DNA of 64,000 nt, from NCBI RefSeq assembly GCF_014203855.1, contig NZ_JACHJV010000001.1, forward strand, positions 930,001-994,000, given 5' to 3'. Positions within the stretch are counted from its first letter, which is position 1. Each line of letters opens with the position of its first letter. A program made the translations under genes and the position numbers. This document shows, one piece after another, positions 1 to 8,077 of the stretch. The notes beneath the pieces were generated by a model, which was not told the origin of the DNA, did no database searches, and was given only the letters and a program-made list of their open reading frames with translations. This DNA comes from Kitasatospora kifunensis. Its GTDB lineage: Bacteria; Actinomycetota; Actinomycetes; Streptomycetales; Streptomycetaceae.

Positions 1-522
1 ATGGCCCCGATGGTGGCCGACCGGGCGGATGCCAAGGCGTTCGCGCAGGCCTGCCGCGAGGCCGGGCTGCAGGCGAAGTTCGGGGCGATGGTGGAGATCC
101 CGTCCGCCGCGCTGCGGGCCCGCGCCATCCTGGAGGAGGTCGAGTTCCTCTCGCTGGGCACCAACGACCTCGCGCAGTACACCTTCGCAGCGGACCGCCA
201 GGTCGGCGCGCTGGCTCGGCTGCAGGACCCGTGGCAGCCGGCGCTGCTGGACCTGATCGCGGCCGCCGCAGGCGCGGCCAAGGCCGCGGGCAAGAGCTGT
301 GGCGTCTGCGGCGAGGCGGCGGCCGACCCGCTGCTGGCCTGCGTGCTGACCGGGCTCGGGGTGACCAGCCTGTCGATGGGCTCCGCCTCGATCCCGTACG
401 TCCGGGCCTCGCTGGCCACCTTCACGCTGGCCCAGTGCCAGCGGGCGGCGGAGGCGGCGCGGGCCGCCGACAGTGCCGAGGAGGCGCGGATCGCCGCGCA
501 GCAGGTGCTGTCGGGCGAGTGA
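1..522 (+). CDS. ptsI: Phosphoenolpyruvate-protein phosphotransferase (PTS Enzyme I), C-terminal part
   Basis: The window opens inside this gene, so only the last ~173 residues are present and the true start lies upstream. Enzyme I takes phosphate from PEP and passes it to HPr, feeding the sugar phosphotransferase system in the cytoplasm. The fragment carries the PEP-binding TIM-barrel end: SLGTNDLAQYTFAADR, followed by CGVCGEAAADP, which holds the family's catalytic Cys (the proton donor to enolpyruvate). The C-terminus is intact and is followed by a strong hairpin at 537-576. Another PTS-type protein, DhaM-like, lies at 55872 in the same window but is not adjacent. The assignment is firm; what cannot be seen is the N-terminal His domain. 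Confidence 0.93.
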   Translation: MAPMVADRADAKAFAQACREAGLQAKFGAMVEIPSAALRARAILEEVEFLSLGTNDLAQYTFAADRQVGALARLQDPWQPALLDLIAAAAGAAKAAGKSCGVCGEAAADPLLACVLTGLGVTSLSMGSASIPYVRASLATFTLAQCQRAAEAARAADSAEEARIAAQQVLSGE

Positions 523-536
523 GCTGACGGCTGTGC

Positions 537-576
537 CGTGATGTGGGCCCCCGCTGCGGCGGGGGCCCACATCACG
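537..576. terminator. Bidirectional terminator hairpin between ptsI and the acetoacetyl-CoA synthetase gene
   Basis: A perfect 18-bp inverted repeat (537-554 and 559-576) with a 4-base loop lies exactly between two convergent genes, which end at 522 and 578. There is no U-tract, as is usual for streptomycete terminators. It probably stops transcription from both sides. Confidence 0.85.
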
Positions 577-577
577 T

Positions 578-2626
578 TCAGGCGCGGCGCTCGCGGCCGA
601 GGCGCTCGAAGAAGCGCAGGTGCTCCAGGTTGTCGACGGAGCCGGGGTTGACCGCCTGGTCCAGCGGGGTGCCGGAGAGCAGGCGCTTGACCGGGACCTC
701 GATCCGCTTGCCGGTGAGGGTGTGCGGCAGACCGGTGACGGCGATGACCTCGTCGGGGACATGGCGCGGGGAGAGCTGCTCGCGCAGCACGTTGCGGATC
801 CGCCCGCGCAGCTCGTCGTCCAGCTCGGCGCCGGGGGCGAGCACGACGAAGAGCGGCATCCAGTAGCCGCCGTTCTCCTCCTCCAGACCGATCACCAGGG
901 ACTCGGCGATCTCGGGCAGGCGCTCGACCACCTCGTAGATGTCGGAGGAGCCCATCCGCACGCCCTGGCGGTTGAGCGTGGAGTCGGAGCGGCCGTGGAT
1001 CACCACGGTGCCGCGCGAGGTCACGGTGATCCAGTCGCCGTGTCGCCAGGTGCCGGGGAACATCTCGAAGTAGCTGTCCCGGTAGCGGGTGCCGTCGGGG
1101 TCGTTCCAGAAGCCGGTGGGCATGGACGGGATCGGCTGGGTGACGACCAGCTCGCCGACCTCGTCGGTGTGCGGCTTGCCGTTGACGTCCCAGGACTCGA
1201 CGGCCGCGCCCAGGCAGGGGGCCTGGATCTCGCCCAGGTAGACCGGCAGGGTGGGGACGCCGCCGACGAAGCAGCTGCAGACGTCGGTGCCGCCGCTGAC
1301 CGAGGCGAGCCAGACGTCGGGCTTGACCTCGTCGTAGATCCAGCGGAAGCCGTCGGGGGGCAGCGGGGAGCCGGTGGTGCCGATGCAGCGCACGGCCGAG
1401 AGGTCGAGGTCGCGGCCGGGGTGCAGCTCGGCCTTGCGGCTGGCGATCACGTAGGCGGCCGAGGTGCCGAGCACGGTGGTGCGGGTGCGGGCGGCGACCT
1501 CCCAGAGGGCGCCGGTGCCGGGGTGGCCGGGGCTGCCGTCGTAGGTGACCACGGTGGCGCCCACCAGCAGGCCGGCGACCAGGAAGTTCCACATCATCCA
1601 GCCGGTGGAGGTGTACCAGAGGAAGCGGTCCCGCGGGCCGAGGTCGAGCTGCAGGGCGGCCTGCTTGAGGTGCTCGATCAGGATCCCGCCCTGGCTCTGC
1701 ACGATCGCCTTGGGCAGGCCGGTGGTACCGGAGGAGTAGAGCACCCAGAGCGGGTGGTCGAAGGGGAGCTGCTCGAAGACCGGCTCGACGTCCGCGGCGA
1801 CCAGATCGGCCCAGTTCAGGGCGGATTCGGGGGCCGGGGAGCCGAGCAGCGGGACGTGCACCACGGCGCGCACGGTGGGCAGCTCGCGGCGCAGCTCGGC
1901 GACCACCTCGGTGCGGTCGTGGTTCTTGCCGCCGTAGTGGTAGCCGTCGACCGCGAAGAGGACGACGGGCTCGATCTGCTGCAGGCGGTCCAGCACGCTG
2001 CGGGCGCCGAAGTCAGGGGCGCAGGAGGTCCAGATCGCGCCGATCGAGGCGGTGGCGAGCAGCGCGACGATGGCCTGCGGGATGTTGGGCAGGTAGGCGC
2101 CGACCCGGTCGCCGGGGCGCACGCCGAGCGCGCGCAGTTCGGCGGCGAGCGAGCCGACCTGGCGGCGCAGCTCGGCCCAGCTGAGCGCGATCGGCTCGGC
2201 GGTGGTCTCGTCCAGGTGCAGGATCGCGGGCAGCTCGGCGTGCGCGGGGTCGGTGCCGAAGCGCAGTGCGTGCTCGGCGTAGTTCAGGGTGGCGCCGGGG
2301 AACCAGCGGGCGCCGGGCATCGCGGCGTCGGCGAGGACGGCCTGCGGCGCGGTGCCGAAACGGACGTCGAAGTACTCGGTGACGGCGGTCCAGAACCGGT
2401 TGAGGTCGGCGGTGGACCAGGAGTGCAGCGCAGCGTAGCGGGCGGCCGCGGTGGCGTCGTCCGGGGCGGGGGCCAGCGGGGCGGCGGGGGCGCCGTGGTG
2501 CTCGGCGGCCCAGGCCTGGAAGGCGACCAGGCGGGTGGCCGCGGCCGCCTCGGGGCGCGGGCGCCAGAGCGGCTGGTCGGCGGGCGCGCTGGCGCCGGTG
2601 GCCTGGTCCTGGGATGGGGTGCTCAC
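578..2626 (-). CDS. Acetoacetyl-CoA synthetase (acetoacetate-CoA ligase)
   Basis: This ANL-superfamily enzyme activates acetoacetate to acetoacetyl-CoA through an acyl-AMP intermediate, a cytoplasmic step in ketone-body, PHB or leucine breakdown. The P-loop LYSSGTTGLPKAIV, the core WFPGATLNYAEHALR and FLWYTSTGWMMWNF, and the C-terminal catalytic Lys in LTGKRIEVPVKRLL are all present. WFPGATLNYAEH and SGGTDVCSCFVGGVPTLPVY favour acetoacetate over acetate. The GTG at 2626 is chosen because GGGAGA lies about 8 bases upstream and the product (682 aa) fits the family; a longer frame to 2815 would add a Pro-rich tail without homology. It lies 130 bp downstream of the M20 hydrolase gene on the same strand and may share its transcript. 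Confidence 0.9.
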   Translation of the reverse strand: MSTPSQDQATGASAPADQPLWRPRPEAAAATRLVAFQAWAAEHHGAPAAPLAPAPDDATAAARYAALHSWSTADLNRFWTAVTEYFDVRFGTAPQAVLADAAMPGARWFPGATLNYAEHALRFGTDPAHAELPAILHLDETTAEPIALSWAELRRQVGSLAAELRALGVRPGDRVGAYLPNIPQAIVALLATASIGAIWTSCAPDFGARSVLDRLQQIEPVVLFAVDGYHYGGKNHDRTEVVAELRRELPTVRAVVHVPLLGSPAPESALNWADLVAADVEPVFEQLPFDHPLWVLYSSGTTGLPKAIVQSQGGILIEHLKQAALQLDLGPRDRFLWYTSTGWMMWNFLVAGLLVGATVVTYDGSPGHPGTGALWEVAARTRTTVLGTSAAYVIASRKAELHPGRDLDLSAVRCIGTTGSPLPPDGFRWIYDEVKPDVWLASVSGGTDVCSCFVGGVPTLPVYLGEIQAPCLGAAVESWDVNGKPHTDEVGELVVTQPIPSMPTGFWNDPDGTRYRDSYFEMFPGTWRHGDWITVTSRGTVVIHGRSDSTLNRQGVRMGSSDIYEVVERLPEIAESLVIGLEEENGGYWMPLFVVLAPGAELDDELRGRIRNVLREQLSPRHVPDEVIAVTGLPHTLTGKRIEVPVKRLLSGTPLDQAVNPGSVDNLEHLRFFERLGRERRA

Positions 2627-2756
2627 GGTGGTGGTCTCCCGGCCGGAAGGTGGGGGCGGGGGTGGCGCTGGTGGCGGCTCCCCTCCCGTGCGTACGGACG
2701 GTCCAGACCCTGCCATGTGATCGTTCGCCGCGCTAGGTCCTGCCTCGCTCGGTGGC

Positions 2757-3959
2757 CTACTGCTCCTGGTGGAGGCGCTCGAAGGCGAGGGCGGCGAGCA
2801 GGGCCGCCGCGTCACCGAGCACCGAATCGTCGAAGGCGGCCTGCGGGGCGTGGTTGTAGGGGGCCTTCGACGGGTCGCGGTCGGGCGGGCAGGCGCCGAC
2901 CATCAGGAAGGCGCTGGAGATCCGTTCGGCGATCATGCTGAAGTCCTCGGAGCCGGTGATCGGGCGGGGCATCTCGACCAGGCGTGCGGGGCCGAGCAGC
3001 TGACGGGCCGTGCGGATGGCGAAGGCGGTCTCCGCGGCGTGGTTGACGGTGACCGGGTAGCCCTCGTGGTGCTCGACCTCGGCGGTCAGGCCGTGTGCCG
3101 CCGCGATGCCGCGCACCACCGTGGCCGCCTGGGCCAGGGCCCGTTCGCGGGCTTCGGGCGAGAAGGCGCGCAGGGTCGCGGCGAGCTCCGCCTGCTCGGG
3201 GATCACGTTGCCCGCCGTGCCCGCGTGGAAGCTGCCGACGGTCAGCACCACCGGGTCCTGGGCGTCGAAGCGGCTGGTCACCATGGTCTGCAGGGCCAGC
3301 ACCGCCTCGCAGGCGACCGGGATCGGGTCGAGCGCGAGGTGCGGGCTGGAGCCGTGGCCGCCGCGCCCGCGCACGGTGACGGTGAGGGTGTCCGAGCTGG
3401 CCATGAGCGGTCCCGGGCGGGTGGCGACCAGGCCCAGCGGCAGCACGGAGGCGGCCACGTGCAGCGCGTAGGCGGCCACCGGGGGCTCGCCGGCGGCGGT
3501 CAGCACGCCCTCCTCGATCATGATCCCGGCTCCGCCGCCCGCCTCCTCGCCGGGCTGGAACATGAAGACCACCGAGCCGGCCAGCTCGGCCCGGCGCTCG
3601 GCCAGCAGCCGCACGGCGCCGACCAGGGCGGCGGTGTGCAGGTCGTGGCCGCAGGCGTGCATCGCGCCGGGCAGTCGGGAGGCGTAGGGGAGCTCGGCAC
3701 TCTCCTGGACCGGGAGCGCGTCCAGGTCCGCACGGAGCAGCACCACCGGGCCCGGGCGCCCGCCGCGCAGCACCGCGGTGACCGAGCTGAGCCGCCGGCC
3801 CAGGGTGATCTCCAGTGGCAGGCCGTCCAGGGCGGCGAGCACCTTGGCCTGGGTGAGCGGCAGTTGCATGCCGATCTCGGGCTCCTGGTGCAGGGCGCGG
3901 CGCAGCGCGGTCAACTCGGGCTGGAGCCGGGCGGCGGACTCTCGCAGGGTGGGGGTCAT
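2757..3959 (-). CDS. M20 family metallo-amidohydrolase (aminoacylase / hippurate hydrolase-like)
   Basis: The 400-residue protein is a di-metal peptidase-like hydrolase that probably cleaves N-acyl amino acids or similar amides in the cytoplasm. Metal-ligand segments of the M20D group are visible: MHACGHDLHTAALVG, FQPGEEAGGGAGIMIEEG with the catalytic Glu pair, ALHVA, and PRPITGSEDFSMIAER near the end. A small dimerisation domain lies between them (VTVRGRGGHGSSPHLALDPI). The ATG at 3959 follows GAGGAG by 5 bases; an upstream in-frame extension to 4013 has no such site. The substrate cannot be told from sequence. The next gene on the strand is acetoacetyl-CoA synthetase. Confidence 0.85.
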   Translation of the reverse strand: MTPTLRESAARLQPELTALRRALHQEPEIGMQLPLTQAKVLAALDGLPLEITLGRRLSSVTAVLRGGRPGPVVLLRADLDALPVQESAELPYASRLPGAMHACGHDLHTAALVGAVRLLAERRAELAGSVVFMFQPGEEAGGGAGIMIEEGVLTAAGEPPVAAYALHVAASVLPLGLVATRPGPLMASSDTLTVTVRGRGGHGSSPHLALDPIPVACEAVLALQTMVTSRFDAQDPVVLTVGSFHAGTAGNVIPEQAELAATLRAFSPEARERALAQAATVVRGIAAAHGLTAEVEHHEGYPVTVNHAAETAFAIRTARQLLGPARLVEMPRPITGSEDFSMIAERISSAFLMVGACPPDRDPSKAPYNHAPQAAFDDSVLGDAAALLAALAFERLHQEQ

Positions 3960-4117
3960 TCGATGCTCCTCACGGGTGCGGTGCTGGGCGCGGCGGGGGA
4001 CGCCGTGCTTCATGCTGACGGCCCGGCCGCCCCGGCGGGTGCAAGTCCGCGGTTTTCACCTCCCGAGACCGCCGCGCGCAGGGATCCGCCACCCGGCGAC
4101 GCGACTACCCTGACGGC

Positions 4118-4759
4118 ATGTCGAAACACGCGCGCGGCGAGCGGCAGCGGTTGGCTGATCTCCTGGCGGCGGCCGGGCCGGACGGGCCGACGCTCTGCGC
4201 CGGTTGGCTGACCCGCGACCTGGCCGCGCACCTGGTGGTTCGCGAGGGGCGGCCGGACGCGGCTCCCGGGATCCAGCTGCCATGGCTCGCCGGCTGGACC
4301 AAGCGGGTGCAGGACGGCTACGCCCAGCGCCCGTACGCCGAGCTGGTGGAGCGGTTCCGGGCCGGGCCGCCGCGCGGGTCGCTCTTCTCGCTGCCGGGTG
4401 CGGACGAGGCGGCCAACACGGTCGAGTACTTCGTGCACGCCGAGGACGTGCGGCGGGCCGGTGCCTGGGAGCAGCGGGCGATCGATCCCGCGCTCGCGGA
4501 GGTGTTGTGGCGGCGGCTGCCGATGCTGACCCGGTTCGAGCTGGGGCGGCGAACGCCGGTGCGGATGCTGCTCTGCCGGCCTGACGGCAGGAATGTGACG
4601 GTTGGTCAGAAGCGGCCCGGCTCGGTGCGGGTCACCGGCGAGCCGGCCGAGCTGGTGCTGTTCGCGTTCGGGCGCGGGGCGCAGAGCGAGCTCAGCGTGA
4701 CCGGACCGCCTGACGAGGTGACGCGGCTGCGGGGCGCGGTGGGGCTGCCCGCCGAGTAG
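4118..4759 (+). CDS. TIGR03085-type protein (DinB / mycothiol-dependent maleylpyruvate isomerase-like fold)
   Basis: The 213-residue cytoplasmic protein begins like the actinobacterial TIGR03085 family: MSKHARGERQRLADLL, then CAGWLTRDLAAHLVVREGRPDAA and a central TVEYFVHAEDVRRA. These are the metal-site helices of the DinB/MDMPI four-helix bundle (His in AAHLVVRE and in FVHAED). The family is of unknown substrate, with relatives that use mycothiol. The start has no Shine-Dalgarno, but a TACCCT box at 4106-4111 lies 6 bases before the ATG, the usual pattern of a leaderless actinobacterial mRNA. The last 68 bases overlap the end of the convergent flavin-reductase-like gene. Confidence 0.85.
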   Translation: MSKHARGERQRLADLLAAAGPDGPTLCAGWLTRDLAAHLVVREGRPDAAPGIQLPWLAGWTKRVQDGYAQRPYAELVERFRAGPPRGSLFSLPGADEAANTVEYFVHAEDVRRAGAWEQRAIDPALAEVLWRRLPMLTRFELGRRTPVRMLLCRPDGRNVTVGQKRPGSVRVTGEPAELVLFAFGRGAQSELSVTGPPDEVTRLRGAVGLPAE

Positions 4760-5408
4760 TCGGCGTCTGACTGCGGTAGGTGTGGCCGAGTTCGGGGCCG
4801 AGGCCGAAGTAGTGGCGGAAGTTGTAGATCAGCGGGCTCCAGGCGCCCGGATCGATGTACGAGGTGCCCGGCACCACCAGGTGGCGCTCCGCGTGCACCT
4901 TGAGCACGTTCGCCTCGACGATCACGAAGCCCTCGCCGACACCGGGGCGCACCCGTTCGGCGCGGGCCTCCAGTTGGATCGGGCACTCGGCGACCCGGGG
5001 TGCGGCGACCAGCTGCGCGGGCTGGGGGCGCAGGCCTGCGGCGGCGAACTTGTCGGGCTGGTAGCGGCACCCGGCGGGCTTGCTCGGTGGGACCGGGTAG
5101 CGGCCGGTCAACGGCGCCAGCGCCTCCACCGCGTGCCACTGCTCGGGGGCGGGCAGGTTGACCACCAGGTCCGGGCGGGCGGCGAGGTTGCACGCGCTCT
5201 GGCCCTCGGCGCCCAGGCCGAGCACGATCACCTGGCCCAGGGCCCAGGCGGAGGAGATGGGGGCGAGGTTGGCCGAACCGTCCTCGTTCAGCGTCGAGAC
5301 CAGCACGACGGGGGTGCCGAAGTAGAGGATGGTCGGTTCGATCACGAGGTGGTCGGGGATTCCCGCGACGTCTCCCGAGTGGTTTCCTACGGGGTTTCCT
5401 GAGGTCAT
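4692..5408 (-). CDS. Flavin-reductase-like FMN-binding split-barrel protein
   Basis: This 238-residue protein resembles the flavin reductase-like domain family, which binds FMN and acts as an oxidoreductase or oxygenase component. The N-terminal half shows the typical run TPVVLVSTLNEDGSANLAPISSAWALG and VVNLPAPEQWHAVEALA, followed by CPIQLEARAERV and GFVIVEANVLKVHA. The ATG at 5408 is preceded by TAGCGT with a 7-base gap, suggesting a leaderless transcript. The C-terminal ~25 residues (Arg/Ala/Pro-rich) lie in the 68-bp overlap with the convergent TIGR03085 gene and are probably not part of the fold. It is divergent from the ArsR-type regulator at 5465, a likely controller. Confidence 0.8.
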   Translation of the reverse strand: MTSGNPVGNHSGDVAGIPDHLVIEPTILYFGTPVVLVSTLNEDGSANLAPISSAWALGQVIVLGLGAEGQSACNLAARPDLVVNLPAPEQWHAVEALAPLTGRYPVPPSKPAGCRYQPDKFAAAGLRPQPAQLVAAPRVAECPIQLEARAERVRPGVGEGFVIVEANVLKVHAERHLVVPGTSYIDPGAWSPLIYNFRHYFGLGPELGHTYRSQTPTTRRAAPPRPAAASPRQAVRSR

Positions 5409-5464
5409 GAGAACGACGCTAGGCAGCCGTCGTTTCGGCGCCGGCCGAAGCGTCGAGGGTGAGA

Positions 5465-6190
5465 ATGGGTCGTATGGCGAAACGTGACACGGCGGACGGA
5501 GCAGCGGAACTGGCGACGGTGGCCGCACTGCTGGCTGACGGCACGCGGGCGGCGTTCTGTCTGGCGCTGCTGGACGGCCGAGCCTGGACGGCGGGCGAGC
5601 TGGCCAGGCACGCGGGAGTGGCGGCCGCCACCGCGACCGAGCACCTGAACCTGCTGGTGAGCGGTCGACTGCTGGCCCAGGAGCGGCAGGGGCGGCACCG
5701 ATACGTCCGGCTGGCCGACCCGCAGGTCGCCGAGCTGATCGAACAGTTGGCCGCGCTGGCCCCGCCCCGGGCCGACCCGGCGCCGCCGCGCTCGCTCTCG
5801 GCGGCCGGGCGGCGCCATGCCCTGGCCCGGGCCCGGACCTGCTACGACCACCTGGCGGGCACGGTCGGGGTGGCGATCTACGACGCGATGACCGAGCGCG
5901 GGCTGCTGGACCAGGACGGCGGCCTGCGGCTGACCGGGGAGGGCGACGCCTGGCTGGCCGGGCTCGGGGTCACCGTGCCGGCCGGCGGGCGGCGACCCGC
6001 CGTGCTGGCCTGCCTGGACTGGACCGAGCGGCGCCCGCATCTGGCCGGCGCCGTCGGTGCGGCGATCTGCGACCGCGCGCTGACCGCGGGGTGGATCACC
6101 CGGATCGGCAGCAGCCGCGCGGTGGCGGTCACGGCGACGGGGCGCGCGGTGCTGCGCGAGCGGTTCGGAGTTGACGCCGAGTCGGTTTGA
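5465..6190 (+). CDS. ArsR-family winged-helix transcriptional regulator
   Basis: The protein (~241 aa) has an N-terminal ArsR-type helix-turn-helix: LATVAALLADGTRAAFCLALLDGRAWTAGELARHAGVAAATATEHLNLLVSGRLL, followed by the wing QERQGRHRYVRLAD. The C-terminal ~130 residues form a longer domain than a minimal ArsR protein, ending in a second HTH-like stretch (TPAGWI-type, about 190-235). No CxC metal motif is seen, so metal sensing is unlikely. GTG 5459, ATG 5465 and ATG 5474 are all possible; ATG 5465 is chosen as a compromise because the GAGGG run before it is closest to a ribosome site. It is transcribed away from the flavin-reductase-like gene with a 56-bp gap. Confidence 0.78.
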   Translation: MGRMAKRDTADGAAELATVAALLADGTRAAFCLALLDGRAWTAGELARHAGVAAATATEHLNLLVSGRLLAQERQGRHRYVRLADPQVAELIEQLAALAPPRADPAPPRSLSAAGRRHALARARTCYDHLAGTVGVAIYDAMTERGLLDQDGGLRLTGEGDAWLAGLGVTVPAGGRRPAVLACLDWTERRPHLAGAVGAAICDRALTAGWITRIGSSRAVAVTATGRAVLRERFGVDAESV

Positions 6191-6225
6191 GAACTCGGGT
6201 GGGCCCGCCAGATGGTGACGTCCTG

Positions 6226-6783
6226 TCAGCTCTTGACCGGCGGGTACGCGCCCTCGAACCAGGCGGTGGTGATCTTGGTGTGGAAGGGGAAGGCGAGCTG
6301 AGTCGGGGCGTCGATCAGCTGCCAGCCCTCGGTCTCCTCGGTGGGGACGGACGGCGGCAGGTCGGCCAGGTTCTGGGCGGGCAGCAGGGCGAACAGGCCG
6401 ATGAAGCTGCCGCCGGGATCCGAGGTGGTGGCGATCAGGCTGACGCCGGAGACGTCGGCGTGGATACCGGTCTCCTCGCGCAGCTCGCGCACCGCCGCCT
6501 GCTGCCAGCTCTCGCCGAAGTCGACGTAGCCACCGGGCAGCGCGAGCTCGCCGCAGCCGGGCTCGATGGTGCGGCGGATCACCACCAGGCTCTGGCCGCC
6601 GTCGGGGCGGTTGACCGGGAGCAGGGTGACCGCCACCGGCAGCGGGTTGCGGTAGCTGATCTCGCCGCAGCCCGGGCAGGTGCGCGGCCAGCCGGTGGTG
6701 CCGGCGGGGTAGGCGGTGCCGCACCAGTGGCAGTGCGCCCACGGGCCGAAGGTGGCGGGCCGGGCGGCCTGATCGGTGGTCAT
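6226..6783 (-). CDS. Nudix hydrolase with N-terminal zinc ribbon
   Basis: The 185-residue protein starts with a four-Cys zinc ribbon (CHWCG ... CPGCG) and then a full Nudix box: GGYVDFGESWQQAAVRELRE followed by ETGI, matching GX5EX7REUXEEXGU. Nudix enzymes cleave a nucleoside diphosphate linked to another group; the substrate here is unknown. The zinc-ribbon plus Nudix order is seen in NudC-like NADH pyrophosphatases, but the SQPWPFPxS signature of NudC is absent. The ATG has no ribosome site; TACCAT sits 7 bases upstream, so the transcript is probably leaderless. It is divergent from mmuM. Confidence 0.85.
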   Translation of the reverse strand: MTTDQAARPATFGPWAHCHWCGTAYPAGTTGWPRTCPGCGEISYRNPLPVAVTLLPVNRPDGGQSLVVIRRTIEPGCGELALPGGYVDFGESWQQAAVRELREETGIHADVSGVSLIATTSDPGGSFIGLFALLPAQNLADLPPSVPTEETEGWQLIDAPTQLAFPFHTKITTAWFEGAYPPVKS

Positions 6784-6884
6784 GGGGTGGATGGTAGTCC
6801 GCAGGGCCGCCCGGGGCCCGGGGCGGGTTCGGCGCAGGGGTTCTGCGGCGGTCTACCGTACGAGGTGGGGGCGAGGAGGTCGCG

Positions 6885-7838
6885 ATGGAGGACTTCGGGC
6901 TGGCGCTCGCGGCGGGGCCGCTGGTGCTGGACGGCGGACTGTCCAACCAGCTGGCCGCGGCCGGCCACGACCTGTCGGACGAGTTGTGGTCCGCGCGGCT
7001 GCTGGTGGACGCGCCCGAGGCGCTGGTCGCGGCGCACCGGGCGTACTACGAGGCCGGTGCCGACGTGGTGATCACGGCCAGTTACCAGGCGAGCTTCGCC
7101 GGGTTCGCCCGGCGCGGGATCGGGGCGCGGGCGGCGCAGCGGCTGCTGGCGTCGAGCGTGGCGCTGGCCCGGCAGGCCGCCGAGTCGGCTGCCGTGGCGG
7201 GCGGCGGTACGGGCGGTGGCACGGACAGCGGCACGGGCGGGCGGCGGCGGTGGGTGGCCGCCTCGGTGGGCCCGTACGGCGCGGTGCTGGCGGACGGGTC
7301 GGAGTACCGGGGCCGCTACGGGCTGAGCGTCGCGGAGCTGGTCCGCTTCCACCGGCCCCGGCTCGAGGCACTGGCGGCGGCCGCCCCCGATGTCCTGGCG
7401 CTGGAGACCGTGCCGGACACGGACGAGGCACGGGCGCTGCTGGCGGCAGTGCGCGGGCTGGGCGTGCCGGTCTGGCTCAGCTACACGGCGGCCGGCGGCC
7501 GGACCCGGGCCGGGCAGCCACTGGCGCAGGCGTTCGCGCTGGCCGCCGACGTGCCGGAGGTGGTGGCGGTCGGGGTCAACTGCTGCGCGCCCGGGGAGGT
7601 CGGCGAGGCGGTGCGGCTCGCCGCGCGGGTGACCGGCAAGCCGGTGGTGGCCTATCCGAACAGCGGCGAGCAGTGGGTGGCGGCCGATCGGCGCTGGCAC
7701 GGCGCGGCGCGGGGGCCGGCGGCGGACGCGCCCGGGTGGGTCGCGGACGGCGCACGCCTGGTGGGCGGCTGCTGCCGGGTGGGCCCGGCCCAGATCGCCG
7801 AGCTGGCGGCGCGGCTGACGGGAGACCGTGAGGGCTAG
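6885..7838 (+). CDS. mmuM: Homocysteine S-methyltransferase
   Basis: The enzyme transfers a methyl group from S-methylmethionine (or AdoMet) to homocysteine to form methionine. The 317-residue protein begins VLDGGLSNQLAAAGHDLSDELWSARLL, contains the AHRAYYEAGADVVITASYQASFAGFARRG segment, and supplies the three zinc-binding cysteines in GVNCCAPGE and VGGCCRVGP near the C-terminus. Length matches the MmuM/YagD type rather than MetH. A GAGGAGG ribosome site lies 8 bases before the ATG. A Ser/Gly/Thr-rich insertion (about residues 105-122) is extra low-complexity sequence. It is followed by the gylR promoter region. Confidence 0.9.
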   Translation: MEDFGLALAAGPLVLDGGLSNQLAAAGHDLSDELWSARLLVDAPEALVAAHRAYYEAGADVVITASYQASFAGFARRGIGARAAQRLLASSVALARQAAESAAVAGGGTGGGTDSGTGGRRRWVAASVGPYGAVLADGSEYRGRYGLSVAELVRFHRPRLEALAAAAPDVLALETVPDTDEARALLAAVRGLGVPVWLSYTAAGGRTRAGQPLAQAFALAADVPEVVAVGVNCCAPGEVGEAVRLAARVTGKPVVAYPNSGEQWVAADRRWHGAARGPAADAPGWVADGARLVGGCCRVGPAQIAELAARLTGDREG

Positions 7839-8033
7839 GGACAGGCGCGCGAAAGCAGGTGGGATGCTTCGGAAAACCTGGGCCGCGCCCCGTAGCTGAC
7901 GGGTCGAAGGCCCACGCGCCGGGGGTTCTCCCCGAGCCGATCAGGTGGTTTGCCGTGCACTGATGTGCACGTCCGGGGGTCCGCCTGGCAGACTCGGGAC
8001 GATACCCCCGCAGTCGACATGACCACGAACCGT

Positions 8034-8047
8034 ACGACATTGTCGAC
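8034..8047. promoter_or_regulatory. Candidate GylR operator upstream of gylR
   Basis: CGACA-T-TGTCG at 8035-8045 is an inverted repeat with 5-bp arms about one base. The 12-mer CGACATTGTCGA occurs identically at 9111-9122 before glpF. It lies 32 bases before the gylR start, so GylR probably controls its own gene. IclR-family proteins usually bind short palindromes of this kind. A partial copy, GTCGACAT, sits at 8013-8020. Confidence 0.6.
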
Positions 8048-8077
8048 CGCAAGCCAGTTTGCCAGTGGAGGTCCCCC

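Noticed and set aside
620..2941. Very long open frame on the + strand opposite the acetoacetyl-CoA synthetase gene
   Set aside because: High GC keeps shadow frames open; the product has no recognisable domain, while the other strand encodes a complete ANL enzyme.
7839..8077. Possible riboswitch before gylR
   Set aside because: Some GC-rich pairing is present, but no known aptamer core (B12, SAM, c-di-AMP, ZTP) could be matched, and the gene has a protein operator candidate.
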